Positions 25,995 to 33,537 of a stretch of DNA of 37,546 bases are shown piece by piece; position 1 is the stretch's first letter; each line of letters starts with the position of its first letter. The DNA is taken from the NCBI RefSeq assembly GCF_008107625.1, contig NZ_SDKK01000001.1, positions 183,787 to 221,332 of the forward strand, in the 5' to 3' direction. The position numbers and the translations under genes were made by a program. The notes under the pieces are model-generated. The model was not told the origin of the DNA. It saw nothing but the letters and a program-made list of their open reading frames with translations, and made no database searches. This stretch comes from Zoogloea oleivorans. GTDB taxonomy: Bacteria; Pseudomonadota; Gammaproteobacteria; Burkholderiales; Rhodocyclaceae.

Positions 25995-27334
25995 CAGGCT
26001 TCGTCGGAAAGGGTTTCGGTGTTGTCGGACGTGGGTACGACTTCGGCGGCCGGCAGGCTGCCGCGGGCGCCAACCAGGCCGGCTGACATGCGGGCGATTT
26101 CGTCTTCGCCGACCTTCACGGTGCCGGCCTCGAAAAGCACGTCGAGGGGCAGGCGCATGAAGTCGCCGATGGGGCCGTCGGCCGGGCTGCTGCCGGCGCT
26201 GTCGCCGCCGTCCGCCAGTAGCGCCAGCAGTGACAGCCGGTAACTGCTGGCCGGGAAGCCGCCACCGGCAACCACGTGGGCGAGGCTGGCCGGTTGTGCA
26301 CCCGCCTCGCCGAGGCGAGCCAGGCGCTGGCTGAAGTGCTGCAGGAGGCGCAGGTCTTCCTGTTCGGGCTGGCGGTCGGGGGCGTCTTCGGACGGCGGCA
26401 GGGCGGTGTCGGCTTCGATCTGGCGGGCCTCTTCGGAAAGGGCCAGTTCGGCCCGGTCGAGGAGTTCGTGGCCACCGGCCAGCAGCGTGAGTTCGGGGGC
26501 CGGAGCAAGGGCGCCGAGGGCCAGTTCGGCCAGCCTGCGCGAGTCCAGTCCCCGCAGCCAGCCGGCCACGTCGCTGGACGAAATGCCGGAGCCGCCGAGG
26601 GTGACGCGCTGGGCTTCGATTTTGTTGACGGCGCGCTGGAAGGCCGCATCCACCCGCGCCAGGCGCGACTGGGCGAGGCCGATACGCTGGGCCACGCGGG
26701 CCAGATCAAAGGGGACTTCCGGGTCGGCCAGCAGATTGAGCAGGACCTCGGTGCCCTTTTCGATCCAGCGGGTGTTGGCGGACAGGCGCCGGCGGGCGTC
26801 GGCGATGCGGAATTCGGAGCCCGAGGCGATGGCGTCTTCAAAGTGCCAGGCCAGATCGTTGAGCTTGCCGAGCAGGTGACCCAGGGCCTCTGGCGTGACG
26901 CTGCCGACGGCCTGCAGGCCAGCCAGCTGGGCGGTCAGGAAGCCCAGCTCGAGGTCGTCCTCGGCGCTGAAACTGACCAGCATGCCGATGGCAGCGACCG
27001 CGTTGCGGCCGAGGTCGGAGAGGGCGTAGAGGTTATCGTCGCCGATTTCGAGCAGGCCGTTGCCGCGCAGGCGGCGTAGTACGGTTTCGAGCTTGACCGG
27101 GTCGAGGAAGGCGAAGCGCTGGCGCAGGGTTTCCGGTTCCCAGCGCGGGGCGTCGGTTTCACGGCCGATCTCGCGCAGCACCAAGAGGCGCATCAACACC
27201 TCGGCTTCGCTGCCGTGGAAGAGTGTGCTGAAGGCTGAGAGCAGCGTGCGGGCGTTGAGGAGCGGGGCCAGCTCGGGGACGTCGTCGGCAGTGACGCCGG
27301 GCGCCAGCAATTCCTCCAGGCGGACTTCGTTCAT
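25994..27334 (-). CDS. mksF: Kleisin-like subunit of a Muk-like condensin (MksF-like)
   Basis: A 446-aa protein, first of the three condensin genes. An N-terminal winged-helix-like region (FLDPVKLETVLRRLRGNGLLEIGDDNLYALS, about 75-105) and a long helical middle match the MukF/MksF plan, where the kleisin bridges the SMC heads and binds the kite dimer. A disordered acidic linker (about 310-330) separates a C-terminal part that ends in another small globular domain. The ATG at 27334 is 14 nt after the stop of the membrane-anchored protein gene, with little ribosome-site signal, suggesting translational coupling. Assigned from size, helical profile and gene order. Confidence 0.72.
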   Translation of the reverse strand: MNEVRLEELLAPGVTADDVPELAPLLNARTLLSAFSTLFHGSEAEVLMRLLVLREIGRETDAPRWEPETLRQRFAFLDPVKLETVLRRLRGNGLLEIGDDNLYALSDLGRNAVAAIGMLVSFSAEDDLELGFLTAQLAGLQAVGSVTPEALGHLLGKLNDLAWHFEDAIASGSEFRIADARRRLSANTRWIEKGTEVLLNLLADPEVPFDLARVAQRIGLAQSRLARVDAAFQRAVNKIEAQRVTLGGSGISSSDVAGWLRGLDSRRLAELALGALAPAPELTLLAGGHELLDRAELALSEEARQIEADTALPPSEDAPDRQPEQEDLRLLQHFSQRLARLGEAGAQPASLAHVVAGGGFPASSYRLSLLALLADGGDSAGSSPADGPIGDFMRLPLDVLFEAGTVKVGEDEIARMSAGLVGARGSLPAAEVVPTSDNTETLSDEA

Positions 27335-27348
27335 GGCGTGGACAGGTT

Positions 27349-28599
27349 TCAGCGAAACAGGGCGAGGGCGCTGACGCGGCCTTCGATTTCAGTGGCCATG
27401 CGCTTGTAGGCCGGGGCGCCGACACCGCCGAAGCGGCGCTGGAATTCGTGGGCCATCATGAACTCGGGCAGCCCGTGGATGGATGGCAGCATGGCCGCGT
27501 CGGTGAGCCCGACAGCGAGGGCTGCGGCGAGGCGCTCGGGATTCTGTGCGGCGAGTTCGCCCAGGCGGGTGCCGGCCCGGTCGGCGGTGAGGTCGACGAA
27601 GGAAAAGCCGCTGCCCTTTTTGGCGTCATCGACTTCCTTTTCGAGGCCAATGGCGTTGGCCAGCGGCTCGCTGGCCCAGGCTGCCAGCGCGGCGGAGACG
27701 CTGAAGTGCTGGGCGAGGTCGGTACGGCCGCGCAGGGTCAGGGTCAGCGGGCGGGGTTGCGGCCACTGGCGGGCTTCGGGGATCAGCAGGGCCAGGCTTC
27801 TGCCGCTCAGGTGGAAGGCGGTGACGAGGAGGGCGTCCCGGTAGGCATTGGCGCGCTCGGCCGCGGAGGCCTTGTCGCCGGCGTTGGCCAGCAGCGGGCC
27901 GAGGACGCGGGCCAGCGGTACCGTGCGGGCTTGAGCAACGCTGTCCATCTGGGCAACCAGCTGGCGATGGGCGGCGGTGAGACGTTCGCGCTGATCCGGC
28001 GAAATGGCCAGGGCGCGGGCCGAGTCGAGGATTTCCGGCTGCCACACGTAGGTGAAGCGGACGCTGTCCGGGGCGATGATGATTTGCGAGATGGTCTGTT
28101 TGAGGAGCCTGAGCTCGTCGGCCAGCTCGGTGTGCTTGATGTATTGCCTGAGGGCGAGCTTGAAGACGGGGGAGGGGATCGGCACCTGGCCGATGTGCAC
28201 CTGTTCGAGTTCGAGCTGGTCGCCACTGCTGCCGACCTGGGCACTTACGTTGAGGAAGCGGCCGAGGGGCGTGCCGGGCAGGCGCGCGGAATAACGGATC
28301 TCCGCGTGGCCCTGATAGAGGTTGAGGGCCGCGCTGCCCTTCAGGCCGCGCCCGCTGGCGAAATTGAGCAGGGCTTCCAGGTCGGCCCCGGTGATGCGGA
28401 CTTCGTGGCTTTCATTGCGGGCCAGCTTGCGCGGGTCATTCTTGCGGATGATGTCCTTCGCCCGCGCGACGGCAGCCGCGGACGGGGCCTCCGCTTGCGG
28501 GACGAGCGGTATCTCTTCCACTGCCTTGAAGGCCAGCACCACCAGGACAGCCAGCAGCACCACGAAGCCGGCTGTCAGCCAGCGGAAGAAACGCATCAT
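27349..28599 (-). CDS. Membrane-anchored protein of unknown function in the prfB-mks operon
   Basis: A 416-aa protein I do not recognise with certainty. One N-terminal transmembrane helix (about 8-27) would anchor a large domain outside the cytoplasm. The first half (about 65-165) is beta-rich (EVRITGADLEALLNFASGRGL; SARLPGTPLGRFLNV), like lipid-binding or membrane-associated beta domains. The second half is helical and ends with conserved-looking SFVDLTADRAGTRLGELAAQ and LPEFMMAHEFQRRFG segments. It starts 24 nt after prfB and ends 14 nt before mksF, inside a five-gene minus-strand run. The start is ATG 28599 (or 28596), with GGGA 8 nt upstream. Position suggests, but does not prove, a link to the condensin, perhaps as a membrane tether. 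Confidence 0.7.
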   Translation of the reverse strand: MMRFFRWLTAGFVVLLAVLVVLAFKAVEEIPLVPQAEAPSAAAVARAKDIIRKNDPRKLARNESHEVRITGADLEALLNFASGRGLKGSAALNLYQGHAEIRYSARLPGTPLGRFLNVSAQVGSSGDQLELEQVHIGQVPIPSPVFKLALRQYIKHTELADELRLLKQTISQIIIAPDSVRFTYVWQPEILDSARALAISPDQRERLTAAHRQLVAQMDSVAQARTVPLARVLGPLLANAGDKASAAERANAYRDALLVTAFHLSGRSLALLIPEARQWPQPRPLTLTLRGRTDLAQHFSVSAALAAWASEPLANAIGLEKEVDDAKKGSGFSFVDLTADRAGTRLGELAAQNPERLAAALAVGLTDAAMLPSIHGLPEFMMAHEFQRRFGGVGAPAYKRMATEIEGRVSALALFR

Positions 28600-28623
28600 A
28601 TTGAAGATCCCGGCAAAACTGCC

Positions 28624-29728
28624 TTAAACGCCCTGCTTGAGACTGGCCTGGATGAAGCCGTCCAGGTCGCCGTCGAGTACGCCCTGGGTGTTGCCCACTT
28701 CGTAGCTGGTGCGCAGATCCTTGATGCGGCTCTGGTCGAGCACGTAGCTGCGGATCTGGTGGCCCCAGCCGATGTCGCTCTTCGAGTCTTCGAGCTTCTG
28801 CTGTTCGCTCTGGCGCTTGCGCAGCTCGGCTTCATAGAGGCGGGCGCGCAGCATGGACCAGGCTTCGTCCCTGTTGCGGTGCTGGGAACGGTCGTTCTGG
28901 CACTGCACGACGATGCCGGTGGGGATGTGGGTGAGACGCACCGCGGAGTCGGTCTTGTTGATGTGCTGACCGCCCGCGCCGGAGGCGCGATAGGTGTCGG
29001 TGCGCACGTCGGCGGGGTTGATGTCGATCTCGATGGAGTCGTCCACCTCGGGGAACACGAACACCGAGCAGAAGCTGGTGTGGCGGCGGGCATTGGAGTC
29101 GAAGGGGCTCTTGCGGACGAGGCGGTGGATGCCGGTCTCGGTGCGCAGGAAGCCGTAGGCGTACTCGCCACCGACCTTGATGGTGGCGCTCTTGATGCCG
29201 GCCACTTCACCTTCGGATTCTTCCAGCAGTTCGACGCTGAAGCCCTTGCGTTCGCAGTAGCGCAGGTACATGCGTTCAAGCATGCCGGCCCAGTCCTGGG
29301 CCTCGGTGCCACCGGCGCCGGACTGGATTTCGATGAAGCAGGCGTTGCCGTCCATCGGGTTGTTGAACATGCGGCGGAATTCGAGTTCGCCAACGCGGGC
29401 TTCAAGCGCCGCCACGTCGGTTTCCACGGCTACCACGGTGTCCTCGTCTTCTTCCATCGCGGCCAGTTCGAAGAGTTCCTTGCAGTCGACCAGGCCCTGG
29501 TCGATTTCCTGCAGGTTCACCACGACGCCTTCGAGGGTCTTCTTTTCCTTGCCGAGTTCCTGGGCGTGCGCCGCATCGTTCCAGATATCGGGGTCTTCGA
29601 GCTGCTTGCTGACTTCGATCAGTTTTTCCGACTTGGTATCGTAGTCAAAGATACCTCCGAAGTTCTTGCTCCCGAGCCTTCAGGTCGGCGAGCTTGTTGG
29701 AGATGGCGTTCAGACGTTCTGCTTCCAT
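28624..29728 (-). CDS. prfB: Peptide chain release factor 2, with programmed +1 frameshift
   Basis: RF2 recognises UGA and UAA and triggers peptide release. The gene is in two frames. Codons 1-27 run from ATG 29728 ([13 protein letters not shown]...) to an in-frame TGA at 29645-29647. The ribosome shifts +1 on CTT and continues as GAC at 29646, giving 367 aa in all, normal for RF2. The RF2 anticodon tripeptide is in [13 protein letters not shown] and the catalytic GGQ in [15 protein letters not shown]. This is the classical autoregulation: low RF2 slows reading of UGA and promotes the shift. A TATAAT box lies 35 bp upstream. The downstream membrane protein and mks genes probably share the transcript. 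Confidence 0.97.
29644..29658 (-). promoter_or_regulatory. prfB programmed +1 frameshift site
   Basis: On the minus strand the site reads GGAGG TAT CTT TGAC. The Shine-Dalgarno-like GGAGG (29654-29658) is 3 nt before the slippery CTT (29648-29650), followed by the TGA stop (29645-29647). Skipping T29647 restores the main frame at GAC. This is the conserved bacterial RF2 frameshift signal, here with TGA as codon 28. Confidence 0.97.
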
Positions 29729-29762
29729 GATCGGTGCCCTGGCTGGTTCGGGAAAACCGAGC

Positions 29763-29768
29763 ATTATA
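29763..29768 (-). promoter_or_regulatory. -10 box of prfB
   Basis: A perfect TATAAT on the minus strand lies 35 bp before the prfB ATG. The -35 region at 16-18 bp spacing is a poor match, so the promoter may depend on an activator or be of moderate strength. It lies in the 137-bp divergent gap with a sensor kinase gene. Confidence 0.55.
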
Positions 29769-29865
29769 CCTTGTGTCATGGAGGCTGGCGCCGCTGGCGA
29801 AAAGCGCGGGTGGCGGCCGGAGGGGCTGTGCTAGGCTTGATTGATCCCCCGCATGGTGACGCAGA

Positions 29866-31479
29866 ATGCCCCATTCCTCCCTCGACGCCCACGCTCCGCA
29901 GCGCCAGGGTGGGTGGCTGTTGCCGGTCAGTGTGCGCTGGATCACGCTGCTGGCCGTGCTCATCGGGCTGGTCGCCGCCGCGGCCCTGAGCTTTGCACTG
30001 GAACACTATTTCAGCGAAGAGCGGGCCCGTCAGGATTTGTCCCGCGATCTGGCGCGCACCACCCGCGTCCTGACCCTCACCATGCAGGGCCAGCTGTGGG
30101 ATTACGCGCGGGACGAGGCGGAGGCCACCGTCAGGGCGCTGGTGGCGGACGATCCGCGGGTCGTCTCGGTTACGGTGTTCGACAGTGCCGCCCAGCGGCC
30201 GTTTGTCGAGTACGCGGTGGCGGGGGAGGCGGATGTGGCGAGCGTGCTTGGCCAGTCGGGTGACATCGTCGCCAATGGGGAAGTCATCGGGCGGGTGGCG
30301 GTCCGGATGACGTCGGCACCGTATCTGGCCCTGGCGCGGGCCACCGTCGAGCGGAGCATGCTGGCGACGGCGGCGATGCTGGTGATCGGCGGGGTGTTGA
30401 TCATGGGTTTCCTGCAGCGCCGCCTGTTGCGCCCGATGGCGGCCCTGACGGGAGCGGCGCGGATCTTGTCGGAAGGCAATCTGAACCGCGAAATTCATCC
30501 CTTGCGGGACGATGAAGTGGGGCGCGTGGCGGTAGCCCTTGAGAACATGCGGGTGGCCTTGCTGCATGCCTTTGACGAACTGCATGCCAAGAATGACGAA
30601 CTCACTGCCCACGCCGCCCTTTTGGAGCAGCGGGTGGCCGGGCGCACCGAGGCTTTATCCCGCGCCAATGAAGAGCTGCGCGGCGCCCTCGAAGCCCTGA
30701 AGAGCACCCAGAGCGGCCTCATCGAGGCGGAGAAACTGGCCTCCCTGGGGCGTTTGGTGGCGGGCGTCGCCCACGAGCTGAACACGCCCCTCGGCAATGC
30801 GCTGACGGTGGTCACCACACTGGAAGACCTGCTCGCCGGACTGGAGGCGCGCATCGCCAGCAACACGCTGCGCCGCTCTGATCTGCAAACCCATGTGGAA
30901 GAGGCGCGGGAAGGTCAGGACATCCTGCAGCGCAATGTGATGCGGGCGGCTGATCTGGTACGCGGTTTCAAGCAGCTGGCCATCGACCAGACGACCGACA
31001 TGCGGCGCAGTTTCGGTCTGGTCGAGGTGGTCAACGAGATCCTGATTACCGTGCGCCCGAGTTTCAATCGCACGCCTTTTCGCATCGAGACCGACCTGCA
31101 GGACGTGACGATGGACAGCTATCCGGGGCCACTCGGCCAGGTGCTGACCAATCTGTTGCTGAACGCCCTGACGCATGCCTTTTCCGGCCGGGACACGGGC
31201 TGCGTGGCGATCTCCACCCGTTTGCTGGATGACGGACAAGTCTGTCTGGTGTGTCGGGACGACGGTGTCGGCATGTCGCCGGAGGTGCTGCAGCGGATCT
31301 TCGAGCCCTTCTTTACGACCCGCTTTGGTCAGGGCGGCTCGGGGCTGGGTTTGCATATCGCGCGCAACATCGTGGTGGGGCTGCTCGGCGGCGCCATTGA
31401 GGTGAGCAGTGCGCCGGGGCAGGGGACGGTGTTCCGGGTGACAATCCCGCCGGTGGCGCCAGCGCGACCGGTCAGTTGA
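29866..31479 (+). CDS. Membrane sensor histidine kinase (periplasmic sensor, HAMP, HisKA, HATPase)
   Basis: A 537-aa kinase. TM1 (about 25-45), a periplasmic domain of about 115 residues, TM2 (about 163-183) and HAMP (184-235) precede a short coiled coil. The H-box VAGVAHELNTPLGNAL gives phospho-acceptor H303. The HATPase shows LLLNALTHAF (N-box), DDGVGM (G1), FEPFFTTRFGQGGSGLGLHI (F/G2). The E-L-N-T-P-L H-box is of the type that often works with receiver-DUF3369-EAL or sigma54-type regulators. Its stop codon is only 6 bp from the stop of the convergent double binding-protein gene. No response regulator follows on its own strand; the receiver-EAL protein across the binding-protein gene is a plausible partner (inference). 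The ATG at 29866 has no strong Shine-Dalgarno. Confidence 0.88.
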   Translation: MPHSSLDAHAPQRQGGWLLPVSVRWITLLAVLIGLVAAAALSFALEHYFSEERARQDLSRDLARTTRVLTLTMQGQLWDYARDEAEATVRALVADDPRVVSVTVFDSAAQRPFVEYAVAGEADVASVLGQSGDIVANGEVIGRVAVRMTSAPYLALARATVERSMLATAAMLVIGGVLIMGFLQRRLLRPMAALTGAARILSEGNLNREIHPLRDDEVGRVAVALENMRVALLHAFDELHAKNDELTAHAALLEQRVAGRTEALSRANEELRGALEALKSTQSGLIEAEKLASLGRLVAGVAHELNTPLGNALTVVTTLEDLLAGLEARIASNTLRRSDLQTHVEEAREGQDILQRNVMRAADLVRGFKQLAIDQTTDMRRSFGLVEVVNEILITVRPSFNRTPFRIETDLQDVTMDSYPGPLGQVLTNLLLNALTHAFSGRDTGCVAISTRLLDDGQVCLVCRDDGVGMSPEVLQRIFEPFFTTRFGQGGSGLGLHIARNIVVGLLGGAIEVSSAPGQGTVFRVTIPPVAPARPVS

Positions 31480-31485
31480 GGTGTT

Positions 31486-33519
31486 TCAGGGCAGGTAGCC
31501 GGATTCGCGCAGTTGCTTGCGGGTTTGCTTTTGGGCCCGCTGCAGGGCCTGGCTGACGTCCTGTTTGCCGTTCAGAGCCTCGCTGATTTCCTGTCCCACC
31601 ATATTGCCGATGGCCGGGAACTCCTGGATTGCCACAACCTGGATGCCGACGTAGGGCACTGGCTTGACGGTCGGGTCACGCGGGTCGGCCTTGGTGAGGG
31701 CATCGAGCACAAAGCCGGCAAAGGGGGCTGCGGCCTTGTAGTCCGGATTGTCGTAGGTTGAACGGCGGGTGCCTGGTGGGGCCGAAACCCAGCCCTCTTC
31801 GGCGGCCACAAGGCGGATGTAGTCTTTCGAGGTGGCCCAGGTGATGAACTGTTTGGCGGCGTCGCGCTTTTCGGTGGAGGCCGGAATGGCCAGTGCCCAG
31901 GTCCACAGCCAGTGGGAGCCCTTCGGCGTGACGGCGGTGGGGGCAGCAGCAAAGCCGAGGCTGGCGGCGACTTTCGATTCCTTCGGGTTGAACAGGCTGC
32001 CGGCCGCGACGGTGGCATCGATCCACATGGCGCAGTGACCGTCGGCGAAGAGCCGCAGGTTTTCGTTGAAGCTGGTGCGGACCGCGTCGGGCGGGCCGTA
32101 GCTGCCCAGCACGTCCACATACCAGTTGATTGCGTTGGCCCATTCGGGGGAGTCGATCTCGGGCTCCCAGCGTGGTGTGAACCAGCGTCCGCCAAAAGTG
32201 TTGATCAGGGTGCCGATCAGTGCCATGTTTTCGCCCCAGCCGGGTTTTCCGCGCAGGCAGATGCCGTATTGCTGTTTTTCGGGGCGATGCAGGGCCTGGG
32301 CGAAGCGGCGGATGTCATTGACGCTCGGGCGGGCCGGCATTACGAGGCCGGCTTGCTGGAAGAGGTCGCGCCGATAGTAGGTCATCGAACTTTCGGCGTA
32401 GAAGGGCAGCGCGTAGAGTTTGCCGCCCACGGTCAGGCTGCTGCGTACGGTTGGCAGGATGTCTTCGAGCTCGTAGCCGGGGGGCAGCGTGTCGATGGGC
32501 AGCAGCCAGCCCTGGCGCCAGCTCTGGGCTTCGTTGGGGCCGATGGTGATGACGTCGAACTGGCCGTCGGCGATGGCCAGGTCGCTGAGGGTGCGTCGGC
32601 GCAGGATGTTTTCTTCGAGTACGCGCCATTCGAGTTCGATGTCGGGATGGGCCCGCTCGAACTGGCGGGAGAGGCGCTGCATGACCTGCATCTCCCGGTT
32701 ATTGACGGTGCCGATGGTCAGGCGTGTGCGGCCGCTGCGCGTTGGCGAGGGGGCGGCCAGGCCGTGGCGCGACAGGATGCGCAGCAGGCTGCCGTCCTTT
32801 TCGAGGGCCTTGAGACCGTTGTTGAAGGCCTGGCGCAACTCGATGTGACGGGCCTGGGCGAGCGGGAAGGCCAGGTGGAAGGGGCTGGAGAACAGGGCCG
32901 GGGTGAGGAATTCGAGCTTGCCGATGAAGTGCGGGCGGTGCAGCGCCATCAGGTCGGCGGCCACGTATTTGTCGATGATCGCCACATCGATGCGCCTGTA
33001 GGCCAGCTTGTCGAGATTTTGCAGATCCTGGCTGACCAGCTCCCGGCGCAGTCGCCCGGTGGCTTCGGCCGCCGGGGCCGGCAGGGTGCCACGGGTGGCG
33101 CCGAAGCGGTAGCGCGACAGGGCTTCGAGCGCCGCGACCGGGTGGCGTGCTGCATCCTTGCCCAGCCGAATGATCGATTCCCTGCGTTTCAGGAGGCCAA
33201 GGTGATCGCCTGGAAAGGGGGCCGACAGGATGAAATTGTCGCCCAGGGCCGGGTCGGCATAGACCGGCATCCACCCATCCACTTCGCCGCTTTCTGCCAG
33301 GCTGCGGGCCCGGCTGGGCGGATAGAAGGCGATGTCGACCCGGTAGCCGCTGCGTGCAAAGGCGGCTCTGACCAGTTCCGGGACGTAGCCTTGGTCGGGC
33401 AGGGAATGTCCGGAGTAGGGTTCGCGCTCAATGGCGGCGAAGCGGACCACGCCGCCGGCCTGAACCGGATTGCCGGCCAGGATCAGGAATAGAAGGATGC
33501 CTGCGCGAAGAAGGGGCAT
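31486..33519 (-). CDS. Tandem fusion of two periplasmic solute-binding proteins (SBP_bac_3 + SBP_bac_1)
   Basis: A 677-aa exported protein. The signal peptide (1-21) is cut near VQA/GG. Residues 24-253 resemble amino-acid-type SBP_bac_3 modules (FAAIEREPYSG; GEVDGWMPVYADP; then a KYVAADL segment). A short linker follows (254-265), then a full SBP_bac_1 module of the sugar/polyol type (266-677; LTIGTVNNREM, YALPFYAESSMTYYRRDLF, GHCAMWIDATVAAGSLF). Two unrelated ligand-binding modules in one chain are unusual for transport, and no permease or ATPase gene is near. The gene lies 18 nt after the receiver-GGDEF*-EAL gene, in the same operon, and faces a sensor kinase. A sensory function reporting to these proteins is therefore the best inference. 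Confidence 0.88.
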   Translation of the reverse strand: MPLLRAGILLFLILAGNPVQAGGVVRFAAIEREPYSGHSLPDQGYVPELVRAAFARSGYRVDIAFYPPSRARSLAESGEVDGWMPVYADPALGDNFILSAPFPGDHLGLLKRRESIIRLGKDAARHPVAALEALSRYRFGATRGTLPAPAAEATGRLRRELVSQDLQNLDKLAYRRIDVAIIDKYVAADLMALHRPHFIGKLEFLTPALFSSPFHLAFPLAQARHIELRQAFNNGLKALEKDGSLLRILSRHGLAAPSPTRSGRTRLTIGTVNNREMQVMQRLSRQFERAHPDIELEWRVLEENILRRRTLSDLAIADGQFDVITIGPNEAQSWRQGWLLPIDTLPPGYELEDILPTVRSSLTVGGKLYALPFYAESSMTYYRRDLFQQAGLVMPARPSVNDIRRFAQALHRPEKQQYGICLRGKPGWGENMALIGTLINTFGGRWFTPRWEPEIDSPEWANAINWYVDVLGSYGPPDAVRTSFNENLRLFADGHCAMWIDATVAAGSLFNPKESKVAASLGFAAAPTAVTPKGSHWLWTWALAIPASTEKRDAAKQFITWATSKDYIRLVAAEEGWVSAPPGTRRSTYDNPDYKAAAPFAGFVLDALTKADPRDPTVKPVPYVGIQVVAIQEFPAIGNMVGQEISEALNGKQDVSQALQRAQKQTRKQLRESGYLP

Positions 33520-33537
33520 CCGGCGGCTTTCCGTGCG

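Noticed and set aside
22490-27334. Complete Wadjet (JetABCD) plasmid-defence system
   Set aside because: No JetD-like Toprim nuclease gene on either side; the fourth gene in the run is a membrane-anchored protein with no nuclease motif.
28624-29728. prfB as a frameshifted pseudogene
   Set aside because: The frame break is exactly the conserved RF2 CTT-TGA programmed site with an upstream GGAGG, and the joined product has normal length and all motifs.
27448-29730. Plus-strand open frame of 760 codons opposite the membrane protein gene and prfB
   Set aside because: Antisense shadow spanning two real genes and the prfB frameshift site; no domain or ribosome-site support.
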